The notes below the pieces were generated by a model. The model had not been told where the DNA came from, did not search any database, and was given only the letters and a program-made list of their open reading frames with translations. DNA of 64,000 nt from the NCBI RefSeq assembly GCF_014873145.1, contig NZ_JADBEK010000001.1, forward strand, positions 1,426,001 through 1,490,000, in the 5' to 3' direction. This DNA comes from Nonomuraea angiospora. Its GTDB lineage: Bacteria > Actinomycetota > Actinomycetes > Streptosporangiales > Streptosporangiaceae. A program made the position numbers and the translations under genes. Below are positions 15,803 through 23,457 of this stretch, in pieces; within the stretch, counting starts at the first letter, position 1; every line of letters starts with the position of its first letter.

Positions 15803-17130
15803 CACAGACGGCGTTGCGCCGATCCCTGCGCCTGCTTCCGCACGCCCGCGCCCTGATCGCCGACGGCCGGCTGCACGTGGTCACACAACTGCGCACCGCG
15901 TCCCTCGGCCCGGCCTCCCCGGACAAGCGCGCGCTGCTGCGACACCTGAGCGCCGGCCTGCCCGACCGCGAAACCCACGACGACCTCGTCCAGCGGCTTC
16001 TGCACCAGGGCTGGCTCTCGATCACCGTCGAGCAGCGGGGGCGCCCCCTCTACACGCTGCGACCCCACCGGCCACCGCCCGCCCCGCCCCCTCGACAGCC
16101 CGCAGCGAAACTCCGCCTGTCGAGGTTCGCCCTCATCACGAAACAGAACGCGACCATGGTCGTGGACTCCCCGCGATCCTGGTGCACCCTGCTCCTGCAC
16201 GACCCCCTGACGCTCGCCACGCTGGCCGGGCTGCCCGCCGGCCAGGACGACGTCCCGGATCACCTGCTGCGAGACCTGGTCTGGGCCCGCCTCGCCGTCC
16301 CGCACGAACAACAGGAGGAGGACTTCCGGCTGCGCCAATGGAGCCCGCACGAGCTGTGGTTCCACGCGCGCAGCCGGACGGTCCGCGACACCCCCTTCGG
16401 GGTCACCTGGTGGGCGCGGGAACGCTTCGCGCCCCTGCCCGCCCGCCACGACCCCTTCCCAGGCCCCCAGTTCGACCTCCACGTCCCCGACCTCGCACGG
16501 CTGCGCCGCGACGACCCCACCGTCACGGCCGTCCTCGAAGACCGGCGCTCCATCCGCGACCACGACGAGACCCGGCCCCTCACCGCCGCGCAACTCGGCG
16601 AGTTCCTCTACCGGTGCGGCCGCGACACCGGCGCCTACCTGCGCGACGGCGTCGAGCACGTCCGCCGCCCCCACCCCAGCGGAGGCGCCTCCCACGAACT
16701 CGAGATCTACCCGCTCATCCGCCACGTCGACGGCCTCGACCAGGGCCTGTACCACTACGACCCGGCCATCCACCGGCTCGAACAGGTGGCACCCATGACG
16801 GCCGCGGTAGGCCGCCTGCTCGAGGTGACCGCCGCCTGCGCGCGCACCACCACCCCACCCCAGGTCCTGCTCGTCATCGCGGCACGCTTCGGCCGGGTGA
16901 TGTGGAAATACCAGGAGATGGCCTACGCGCTCATCCTCAAAGACGTCGGCGTCCTGACCCAGACCATGTACACCGTGGCCACCGCGATGGGCCTGGCCCC
17001 ATGCGCCATCGGGGGAGCGGGCGCGACCGAGTTCGCCGACGCCACCGGACTCGACCCGATGACCGAAAGCAGCCTCGGCGAATTCATCCTCGGCACCCGC
17101 CGCCCCGACGGCCCGGGGGAGACACCATGA
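15799..17130 (+). CDS. SagB-type nitroreductase-fold azoline dehydrogenase
   Basis: 443 aa. The C-terminal ~200 residues show the SagB-type flavin dehydrogenase pattern: VLEDRRSIRDHDETRPLTAAQLGEFLYRCG, then GGASHELEIYPL, then LGEFILGTR at the end. The N-terminal half is the variable helical region found in SagB/ThcOx-type proteins. These enzymes use FMN to oxidise azolines to azoles, so their presence supports true azole formation on Cys/Ser/Thr of a precursor. Overlaps at both ends (ATGA) place it in one transcript with the M16 pair and M20 peptidase. Confidence 0.88.
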   Translation: MTQTALRRSLRLLPHARALIADGRLHVVTQLRTASLGPASPDKRALLRHLSAGLPDRETHDDLVQRLLHQGWLSITVEQRGRPLYTLRPHRPPPAPPPRQPAAKLRLSRFALITKQNATMVVDSPRSWCTLLLHDPLTLATLAGLPAGQDDVPDHLLRDLVWARLAVPHEQQEEDFRLRQWSPHELWFHARSRTVRDTPFGVTWWARERFAPLPARHDPFPGPQFDLHVPDLARLRRDDPTVTAVLEDRRSIRDHDETRPLTAAQLGEFLYRCGRDTGAYLRDGVEHVRRPHPSGGASHELEIYPLIRHVDGLDQGLYHYDPAIHRLEQVAPMTAAVGRLLEVTAACARTTTPPQVLLVIAARFGRVMWKYQEMAYALILKDVGVLTQTMYTVATAMGLAPCAIGGAGATEFADATGLDPMTESSLGEFILGTRRPDGPGETP

Positions 17131-18314
17131 CCATCGCCGACGACGCCCGCGCCCTCCACGAACACCTCCTACGGCTCCGGCACGACCTGCACACAGAGCC
17201 AGAGATCGGACTGACGCTCACCCGCACCCAGCACAAACTCCTCCAAGCCCTGCACGACCTGCCCCTGGAGATCAGCACCGGCGCCAGAGCCACCTCCATC
17301 ACCGCGGTGCTGCGCGGCGCCCGGCCCGGCCCGACCGTACTGCTGCGCGCCGACATGGACGCCCTCGCGCTCCACGAACACGGCGACGCCGGCCGGATCT
17401 CACGCTTCCCCGGCCGGATGCACGCCTGCGGCCACGACATGCACGCCACGATGCTGGCCGGAGCCGCCCGACTGCTCAGCGACCGCCGCCGCACCCTCCA
17501 CGGCAATGTCATCTTCATGTTCCAGCCGGGGGAGGAGGGCCACGCGGGCGCCAGAATCATGATCGAGGAGGGCGTGCTCGACGCCGCAGGCACCCGCCCG
17601 GCCGCCGCCTACAGCCTGCACGTGGTCTCCGCCGGCATCCCGCGCGGCGTCTTCGTCACCAGGGCCGGATGCATCATGGCCGGCCGCACCGTGCTCACGG
17701 TCACCGTACGCGGCGCCGGCGGACACGCCGCCCTGCCCCACCTCGCCAAGGACCCGCTGCCGGCCGCCTGCCGGATGGTCACCGCACTGAGCACGATACG
17801 CCTCCCGCGCCAGGCCCCCGTCACGGTCTCGGCCGCCGACTTCCACGCCGGCACCACCCACAACGTCATAGCGGACCGGGCACGCTTCTCCGTCACGATC
17901 CGGTCGCCGTCACCACGCCTGCAGCGCCAGGCCCAGGACCACGCCGTACGGCTGCTGCGCGACATCGCCGCCGCCCACGACCTGGACGTGGACATCGCCG
18001 CCGCCTCCACCTACCCACCCACCGTCAACGCCGAGCACGAGGGCGCGTTCGTCCACGCGGTGGCCCGCGACCTCTACGGTCAGGAGCGCACCGCACTCGC
18101 CGCCCAGCCCTCCATGGCCGCCGAGGACTTCTCCTTCGTGCTCGAAGAGATCCCCGGCGCGGTCACGGTGCTCGGCGCCTGCCCCGCCGACCGCGACCCG
18201 GGCCGAGCCCCCGCCAACCACTCCCCGCATGCCGCCTTCGACGACGCCGTGCTGACGGACGGCGCCGCCATGTACGCCGAACTGGCCGCCCGCCGCACGG
18301 CGTTACCCGCCTGA
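17127..18314 (+). CDS. M20-family metal-dependent amidohydrolase/peptidase
   Basis: 395 aa. Metal-binding motifs of the M20D/IAA-amino acid hydrolase type are visible: HACGHDMHATML near residue 99, GEEGHAGARIMIEEG near 133, and a terminal His region (ANHSPHAAFDD). The dimerisation domain lies between. These enzymes cleave N-acyl amino acids, short peptides or conjugates. It is last in the operon after SagB, so it may remove an N-terminal residue or acyl group in a late step, or recycle leader fragments. Its role in the pathway is inferred only from position. Confidence 0.85.
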   Translation: MTIADDARALHEHLLRLRHDLHTEPEIGLTLTRTQHKLLQALHDLPLEISTGARATSITAVLRGARPGPTVLLRADMDALALHEHGDAGRISRFPGRMHACGHDMHATMLAGAARLLSDRRRTLHGNVIFMFQPGEEGHAGARIMIEEGVLDAAGTRPAAAYSLHVVSAGIPRGVFVTRAGCIMAGRTVLTVTVRGAGGHAALPHLAKDPLPAACRMVTALSTIRLPRQAPVTVSAADFHAGTTHNVIADRARFSVTIRSPSPRLQRQAQDHAVRLLRDIAAAHDLDVDIAAASTYPPTVNAEHEGAFVHAVARDLYGQERTALAAQPSMAAEDFSFVLEEIPGAVTVLGACPADRDPGRAPANHSPHAAFDDAVLTDGAAMYAELAARRTALPA

Positions 18315-18427
18315 AAGCCCACCCGGCCCCGCGCCGCCCGATGAGAACACCGTGAAAACGAGGTGTGATCGACCGCTGACATATTCGCCCCGACGAGCAC
18401 TCCAACCCTTCGACGGGCGGACCGACG

Positions 18428-19099
18428 ATGAGGCCAGGCAGAGTCCTACTCGTGAACGACAACCTGCTGGCGCGCAGCGGGCTGCGCTCGATCCTCTCCC
18501 AGCAGTCCGACCTCCAGGTCGTCGGCGAGGCCGACAACCTCGCCCAGGCCGGCCGGATCTTCGTCCAGGCCAGAGTCGACCTGTTCGTCGTGGACTCCCC
18601 GTCGGTCACCATCCACACCCTGGACGCGGTCCGGTTCATGACCGGCCTGCCCTCGCGCGCGCCGGTCCTCATCGTCACCGCCGACCCCGCCGGGCTCGAA
18701 CTCGACCTGCTCCGGCTCGGCTGCTACACCCTGCCCCAACGGCAGCTCACGGCCACCGAACTGATCGCCGCCGTACGCCTGGTCATCGCGGGTTACGCCA
18801 TCATGGACCGCCGCAACGCGGGATACCTGGCGAGCGCCTTCACCTCCCGCCCCGACGACGACGTCGAAGCGCACACGGCCCAGGCCCTCACCAGACGCGA
18901 GCAGGAAATCACCGGCCTCATCGCCCAAGGACTGTCGAACACCGACATCGCCGACATCCTGGGCATCGCCCACTCGACCGTCAAGGGCCACGTGAAAGAG
19001 ATCTTCCGTAAGCTCGGCCTGCGCAACAGAGTCCAGGCCGCCCTCTACCACCACGCTCACATCAGCGGCGAGCCGACCAGCCCGCACACCCGGACGTAA
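18428..19099 (+). CDS. LuxR/NarL-type regulator with altered receiver domain
   Basis: 223 aa. The C-terminal GerE/LuxR helix-turn-helix is clear (LTRREQEITGLIAQGLSNTDIADILGIAHSTVKGHVKEIFRKLG). The N-terminal receiver is unusual. The acidic pair is Asn-Asp (LLVNDNLLARSG), the acceptor-position Asp is followed by Ser (VVDSPSV), and the conserved Lys before the last strand is missing (CYTLPQRQLT). It may therefore work without phosphorylation, sensing ligand or partner as in atypical response regulators. It lies 113 bp downstream of the M20 gene and is a good candidate pathway activator. Confidence 0.85.
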   Translation: MRPGRVLLVNDNLLARSGLRSILSQQSDLQVVGEADNLAQAGRIFVQARVDLFVVDSPSVTIHTLDAVRFMTGLPSRAPVLIVTADPAGLELDLLRLGCYTLPQRQLTATELIAAVRLVIAGYAIMDRRNAGYLASAFTSRPDDDVEAHTAQALTRREQEITGLIAQGLSNTDIADILGIAHSTVKGHVKEIFRKLGLRNRVQAALYHHAHISGEPTSPHTRT

Positions 19100-19147
19100 C
19101 CACCCGCAACCCCGCGCCCGCAGCCACCGATCAACCGGACGCCCGCC

Positions 19148-20125
19148 TCACACCAGCGCGAGCTGCGCCGCCCGCGGCCGACGCGGCCCCACCTCCGGCG
19201 CCCCGCACCCCATCCCGTACACCTGGCACAACTGCGCGATCTGCCCCGTGATGCGCCCCTCATAATCCGGCGACGGCAACCCCGCCCGGTCGTACAACTC
19301 CTCATAACGCTCCACCAGCTGCGGATGCGCCTGCGCCAGCCACTCCTCGTACCACGCCCGAGTCCCCGGCGGCAGCCGCAGCACCACCGGCTCCACCGCC
19401 CGCGCCCCCGCCGCCGCGATCCGCCGCACCGTCGCGGCCAGCTGATCGGCCGCGTCACTCAGCAGCGGCAGCACCGGCGCCATCAGCACCCGGCACTCCA
19501 CCCCCGCCTCCACCAGCGCCGACACCAGCTCCAACCGCGCCTGCGACGACGGCGCCCCCGGCTCCACCGCCCGCCGGATCCGCTCGTCCACGAACGCGAT
19601 CGACACCGCCACCCGCGCCCCGGCCTCCGCCAGCAACGCCGCATCCCGCAGCACCAACGCGCTCTTGGTGTAAACGGTGAACGGCACCGCCGCCTGCGAC
19701 AGCGCCCCGATCACCCCCGGCATCAGCCGATACGTCTCCTCCGCCGCCTGATAACAGTCGCCGCTGAGCCCCACGGCCAGCTCCTGGCCGTCCCAGCGCA
19801 CCAGCTCCGCCCGCAACCGGTCCACCGCGTTGGGCTTCACCACGATCCGCGTGTCGAAATCACGCCCCGCATCCAGCCCCAGCCGCCCATGACCCGCACG
19901 GGCACCACAACCACGACAGGCATGGGCACAGCCACGATAGGGGGACAGGGCCCACTGCTGGGCGATGCCCGCGGCCGGCGGCACCCGCTCGATCATCGTG
20001 CGGGCCTGCAACTCGTAGAAACCGTCACGCACCACCGCACGCCGCTCGATCAGCGGACGCTCATCAGCGGCCTCGTCGACAAGCGCAAGCGCGTCCCAAC
20101 CCACACCCACCAATGGAACACGCAT
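19148..20125 (-). CDS. Rv2578c-family radical SAM protein (spore photoproduct lyase-like)
   Basis: 325 aa. The N-terminus ends in the typical block SPYRGCAHACRGC, giving CX3CX2C. Strands that follow (VKPNAVDRLRAELVRWDG, VGLSGDCYQAAEETYRLMPG, PFTVYTKSALVLRD) match the Rv2578c/DNA repair-like radical SAM family. Oddity: the residue before the third Cys is usually aromatic (CRYC) and the next is usually Phe, but here both are Gly (CRGCGAR). It is convergent with the LuxR gene. Function in the family is not established; a nucleic-acid-repair role is only suggested by distant similarity. Confidence 0.82.
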   Translation of the reverse strand: MRVPLVGVGWDALALVDEAADERPLIERRAVVRDGFYELQARTMIERVPPAAGIAQQWALSPYRGCAHACRGCGARAGHGRLGLDAGRDFDTRIVVKPNAVDRLRAELVRWDGQELAVGLSGDCYQAAEETYRLMPGVIGALSQAAVPFTVYTKSALVLRDAALLAEAGARVAVSIAFVDERIRRAVEPGAPSSQARLELVSALVEAGVECRVLMAPVLPLLSDAADQLAATVRRIAAAGARAVEPVVLRLPPGTRAWYEEWLAQAHPQLVERYEELYDRAGLPSPDYEGRITGQIAQLCQVYGMGCGAPEVGPRRPRAAQLALV

Positions 20126-20220
20126 TCGACAGCCTTTTCAAGCAGTTCCGCACATCCGCACCCGCCACGCGAGCCAGATAAAATGGCACACCAGTACCAG
20201 TTTTCGTCTGGGAGACCCCC

Positions 20221-20544
20221 ATGCCCTGGCTCCTGCTCGCCCTCGCCATCACCACAGAAGTCCTCGCCACCACCGCACTCAAACTCTCCAACGGCCTCAC
20301 CCACCTCGGCTGGACCATCGCCGTCGCCGCCGGCTACATCACCTCCTTCACCCTCCTGTCCCAAGCCCTCAAACAACACCTCGACATGGGCACCGCCTAC
20401 GCCGTCTGGTCCGGCGCCGGCACCGCCGCCATCGCCCTCATCGGCGCCACCTTCATGGGGGAGACCCTCACCCCACTCAAGATCGGCGGTATCCTCCTCA
20501 TCATCGGCGGCGTCGTAGTCCTCAACCTCGCAGGTGGCCATTGA
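20221..20544 (+). CDS. Small multidrug resistance (SMR/EmrE-like) transporter
   Basis: 107 aa with four hydrophobic helices, the usual SMR length. The conserved membrane Glu in helix 1 is present (ITTEVLATTALKLSNG), as is the YAVWSGAGTA stretch of helix 3. SMR proteins dimerise and exchange protons for cationic drugs or guanidinium. The ATG at 20221 follows a gggag site. Its stop overlaps the TetR gene start region, so transporter and regulator are co-transcribed. I looked for a guanidine riboswitch in the 95-bp leader and could not identify one. Confidence 0.88.
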   Translation: MPWLLLALAITTEVLATTALKLSNGLTHLGWTIAVAAGYITSFTLLSQALKQHLDMGTAYAVWSGAGTAAIALIGATFMGETLTPLKIGGILLIIGGVVVLNLAGGH

Positions 20545-21206
20545 ACCCGCACCAGGACCACACACCAGCAGGCACCCACCCCACCGGCGACCCCGCCCCG
20601 GCCGCACCGGCGGGGGAGCGGCACCACCACCCGCCCGCCGGCCCCACCGCCCGCACCGGCCCCACACAAGCACGCGGACGCCGCCGCCGCGCCACCCTCC
20701 TGGCCGCCGCCGTCGACCTCCTCACCCAAGGCGGCTTCGCCGCCGTCACCCACCGAGCCGTCGCCCACCACGCCAACCTCCCCCTCGCCGCCACCACCTA
20801 CTACTTCGCCTCCCGCGACCAACTCCTCGCCGAAGCCTTCGCCCAACTCGTCGAAACCGAACTCACCACCACCCGCACCTGGATCACCACCCACGGACTC
20901 GCCGCCCTCACCGACCAGATCGCCACCGCCGACCGCACCCGCCAACTCGGCCTCTGGGAGCTCTACGTCCACGCCGGCCGCGACCCCGCCCTCCAGCAGA
21001 TCGCCCGCCGCTGGGCCGACGGCTGCATCCGCCTCATCGCCGACACCCTCCACCTGCCCGAGACCGACCCCCGCGTCCGCCTCCTCTACACCACCCTCAG
21101 CACCCTCTGGCTCGAGCAAGTCGTCGAACAACGCCCCCTCGACGAAGCCCGCACCCTCCTCACCCTCGCCATCAACACCGCCGAAAACACATTGCCGCCA
21201 CCCTGA
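20541..21206 (+). CDS. TetR-family repressor
   Basis: 221 aa, ATG at 20541 overlapping the SMR stop (ATGA). After a ~50-residue Pro/Ala/His-rich N-terminal tail, the HTH is clear: RRRATLLAAAVDLLTQGGFAAVTHRAVAHHANLPLAATTYYFASRDQLLAEAF. The C-terminal ligand domain is helical. Long disordered N-tails are seen in some actinomycete TetRs. It most likely represses the SMR gene and itself. No convincing palindrome was found in the 95-bp gap upstream of the SMR gene. Confidence 0.88.
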   Translation: MNPHQDHTPAGTHPTGDPAPAAPAGERHHHPPAGPTARTGPTQARGRRRRATLLAAAVDLLTQGGFAAVTHRAVAHHANLPLAATTYYFASRDQLLAEAFAQLVETELTTTRTWITTHGLAALTDQIATADRTRQLGLWELYVHAGRDPALQQIARRWADGCIRLIADTLHLPETDPRVRLLYTTLSTLWLEQVVEQRPLDEARTLLTLAINTAENTLPPP

Positions 21207-21226
21207 CCCCTCCCTACACTTCCTCC

Positions 21227-21781
21227 GTGCTCAAACCCCACTACCCGATCACCACCGACCGCCTCCACCTACGCCCCTTCACCCCCGACGACCTCGACGC
21301 CGTCCACGCCTACGAATCCCGCCCCGACGTCGCCCGCTACCTCTACTGGGAACCCCGCGACCGCGACACCAGCGCAACCTTCCTCGAAAAGAGAGCCACC
21401 CGCACCGCCCTCCACGACGAAGGCGACGCCATCGACCTGGCCGTCACCCTGCGCCACACCGGCGAGCTCATCGGCCAGACCCTGCTCATCTGGACCAGCA
21501 AACAACACCGCCAAGGCGAAATCGGCTACATCTTCCATCCCGACCACCACGGCCACGGCTACGCCCCCGAAGCCGCCCGCGAAATGCTCCGCCTCGGCTT
21601 CGACGACCTCGGCCTCCACCGCATCACCGGCCGCCTCGACGCCCGCAACACCGCCTCCGCCCGCGTCCTGGAAAAACTCCACATGCGCCGCGAAGCCACC
21701 CTCATCGACAACGAATACGTCAAAGGCGAATGGAGCAGCGAAACCATCTACGCCATCCTCCACGCCGAATGGACGCCATGA
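21227..21781 (+). CDS. GNAT-family N-acetyltransferase (RimJ/RimL type)
   Basis: 184 aa, GTG start 20 bases after the TetR stop. The family layout is visible: ITTDRLHLRPFTPDDLDAVH at the N-terminus, EIGYIFHPDHHGHGYAPEAAREML (acetyl-CoA loop, normally QxxGxG/A, here HGHGYA) and LHRITGRLDARNTASARVLEKLHMRREA. Such enzymes acetylate ribosomal proteins or small amines. The stop overlaps the next gene (ATGA). Substrate not predictable. Confidence 0.85.
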   Translation: MLKPHYPITTDRLHLRPFTPDDLDAVHAYESRPDVARYLYWEPRDRDTSATFLEKRATRTALHDEGDAIDLAVTLRHTGELIGQTLLIWTSKQHRQGEIGYIFHPDHHGHGYAPEAAREMLRLGFDDLGLHRITGRLDARNTASARVLEKLHMRREATLIDNEYVKGEWSSETIYAILHAEWTP

Positions 21782-22071
21782 CCCCCATCCACCACCTCGC
21801 CCTGCGAACCGACTGGGAAAACGCCCAGCAAGCGGGGGAGTACCGCATCTCCACCCTCGGCCACACCCTCGACGAGATCGGCTTCATCCACTGCAGCCGC
21901 GACCTGACCCAGCTACGCGGCGTCCACACCACCTTCTACGCCCACGTCACCCAACCCCTGGTGATCCTCGACATCGACCCCACCGGCCTCGACATCCGCC
22001 TCGAAAACGGCTTCCCCCACCTGTACGGGCCCCTGCCCATCACCGCCGTCACCGCCGTACACCCCTGGTAA
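21778..22071 (+). CDS. DUF952-family protein
   Basis: 97 aa, ATG overlapping the GNAT stop. The sequence fits the DUF952 pattern: an N-terminal IHHLALRTDWENAQQAGEYR, then the conserved GFIHCSRDLTQL, then VILDIDPTGLDIRLENGFPHLYGPLPITAV. The family has a fold related to ADP-ribosyl-binding proteins but no settled function. Placement with GNAT and TetR/SMR suggests one polycistron. Confidence 0.85.
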   Translation: MTPIHHLALRTDWENAQQAGEYRISTLGHTLDEIGFIHCSRDLTQLRGVHTTFYAHVTQPLVILDIDPTGLDIRLENGFPHLYGPLPITAVTAVHPW

Positions 22072-22170
22072 CACACCACAGGGGAGCGGACCACAGCCCG
22101 GGGGAGAGCCACTCACCTCAACCCCGCAAAACCGCCCTCACACCCAACCCCACACCCGCACAATGGGCCC

Positions 22171-22545
22171 ATGAACCCCCGAACCGCCGCCCAACGCTTC
22201 GCCGACACCTGGCAACACGGCTGGACCCACCACGACACCGCCGCCATCATCGCCCTCTACCGCGACGACGCCGTCCACACCAGCATGCCCTTCCGCCCCC
22301 CACACCAGGGCAAACAGGCCATCGCCGACTACATCACCTGGTCATTCACCGGCGAAACCAACCCCCACGTCACCTTCGCCGACCCCATCGTCGACGGCGA
22401 CACGGCCGCCATCGAATTCCGGGTCCACGCCCACGACAACGGCCGCCCCATCACCCTCGCAGGCTGCGTCTTCGCCCGCTTCGACCCCGACGGCCTCGCC
22501 ACCGAGACCCGCGACTACTGGCACACCACCGACGGCCACCAATAA
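22171..22545 (+). CDS. SnoaL/NTF2-like protein
   Basis: 124 aa, one NTF2-like cone fold: helix RFADTWQHGWTHHDTAAIIALYRDDAVHTSMPF, then KQAIADYITWSF, then strands ending ARFDPDGLATETRDYWHTTDG. Family members range from polyketide cyclases to small-ligand binders. There is no catalytic signature to decide. ATG at 22171; the 100-bp gap upstream contains a GGGGGAG polar motif (22100). Confidence 0.82.
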   Translation: MNPRTAAQRFADTWQHGWTHHDTAAIIALYRDDAVHTSMPFRPPHQGKQAIADYITWSFTGETNPHVTFADPIVDGDTAAIEFRVHAHDNGRPITLAGCVFARFDPDGLATETRDYWHTTDGHQ

Positions 22546-22615
22546 CCCCGCCCAGCCGCCGGCCCGCACAACCGGCCACCCCGCACCCCACGCGGGGAAC
22601 AACCCACCAAAACGA

Positions 22616-22864
22616 TCAGCGCACCACCCGCAACGGCGTACGCACCGGACCCTGCACAGGCACCGCCGGCGCCGGAGCCGGCTCCAGACGCACCATCTGC
22701 TGCGTCTGCTGCTGCGCCTGCTCCTCAGCACGCCGCTCCGCGCACCCACCCGCGCAGTAACCGTTCGTCAGAATGAGACGCCCCCGCAGCGCCGTGTACG
22801 CCTCCTTACCCGTCGCAGGCACAACTCCCTGACACACCGGGCATAACACCGACTGGCTCCCCAC
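22616..22864 (-). CDS. Small zinc-finger-like hypothetical protein
   Basis: 82 aa from a GTG at 22864 with a good upstream GAGAGGAG ribosome site, giving VGSQSVLCPVCQGVVPATG at the start. Longer upstream readings lack a site. CPVC plus a later CAGGC form a plausible zinc-binding knuckle, followed by a Gln-rich helix (EEQAQQQTQQM) and a Pro/Ala/Val tail. Function unknown. It ends about 70 bp from the SnoaL-like gene (convergent). Confidence 0.65.
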   Translation of the reverse strand: MGSQSVLCPVCQGVVPATGKEAYTALRGRLILTNGYCAGGCAERRAEEQAQQQTQQMVRLEPAPAPAVPVQGPVRTPLRVVR

Positions 22865-23202
22865 GTGCTGCTCCTCTCGCGGCGCGAATAGCAGGACTTC
22901 CACCTTAAAACCACACCTCGCGCCAAGGACAGCGAATCGACAGAACGTCAAACTCTCCGTAAGCGCCCAGGGGAGCCCGCCACACCACCACACCGAACCC
23001 CGAAACCCCCGCTCAGCCCCCCGAAACCGGCCCTCGCCACACCCCTGGACCCCGCCGCGCGGCCGGGAAAAAAATCCCATCAGACCCACCGGCCCCAGCC
23101 GCCGAGGGGAGCGGCAGACCCCTCCCGAAAGCGGCTACTTGACATAATGTTCATTATCAAGCAACTGGCATGAACCGCCCGGGCGCGGGCAGACGCCTTA
23201 AC
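22865..23202. other. 338-bp intergenic region holding the dif-like site
   Basis: Apart from the dif-like 28-mer at 23137-23164 this gap has no supported gene. A ttgaca at 23140 could pass for a -35 element, but it is part of the dif-like site. Open frames here have no ribosome sites. Confidence 0.6.
23137..23164 (-). other. Putative chromosomal dif site (XerC/XerD recombination site)
   Basis: Read on the minus strand, the 28 bp have the half-sites TTGCTTGATAAT and ATTATGTCAAGT around a central GAAC. The right half is identical to the XerD arm I recall for actinobacterial dif sites, and GATAAT matches the XerC side. It also resembles E. coli dif (cATAATGTATATTATg core). The region is AT-rich against very high GC flanks. 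The motif GGGGGAG points toward it from both sides of the window and the G/C strand bias flips here. Together these mark the replication terminus. The consensus is from memory and was not searched. Confidence 0.8.
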
Positions 23203-23457
23203 ATGTCCGCCCTGGAGATCACAACCCCCGGTCTTGTCGCACTCACAGGCGTGATCACCGCCCTGGCCATCTGGCTGATCATCCTGGCCGTCCGGCTCAC
23301 CAGGAACCCGCGCAACCGGCCCGGCGTCAGCATGGACATGGTTGATCAGGTCCGTGAGCTCAAGTCGCTCGGTCAGATGCAGGAAGCCGTGTTCTTCGTA
23401 CGCGGTGAGACCGGCATGAGCCAGCGGGCCGCCGCCCGCTTCGTCAAGCGCCTGTGA
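23203..23457 (+). CDS. Small membrane protein with L7/L12-like C-terminal helices
   Basis: 84 aa from ATG 23203. An in-frame ATG at 23170 is only 6 bp from the dif-like site, so the shorter form is preferred. One hydrophobic segment (LVALTGVITALAIWLIILAVRL) is followed by a basic stretch and a helical hairpin (MVDQVRELKSLGQMQEAVFFVRGETGMSQRAAARFVKRL). That hairpin resembles the ribosomal L7/L12 C-terminal fold seen in several small actinomycete membrane proteins. Function unknown. It directly abuts the dif-like site, which fits a terminus-proximal housekeeping or accessory gene. Confidence 0.65.
   Translation: MSALEITTPGLVALTGVITALAIWLIILAVRLTRNPRNRPGVSMDMVDQVRELKSLGQMQEAVFFVRGETGMSQRAAARFVKRL

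Noticed and set aside
282..18314. Whole cluster as pyrroloquinoline quinone (PQQ) biosynthesis
   Set aside because: PqqB and stand-alone PqqD are absent, the precursors lack the Glu-x3-Tyr motif, and YcaO/SagB are not part of PQQ synthesis.
282..18314. Thiopeptide or lanthipeptide cluster
   Set aside because: No LanB-like dehydratase, split elimination domain, [4+2] enzyme, LanM/LanC or lanthipeptide kinase-lyase is encoded.
20126..20220. Guanidine riboswitch before the SMR gene
   Set aside because: I could not recognise any known guanidine aptamer layout in the 95-bp leader.
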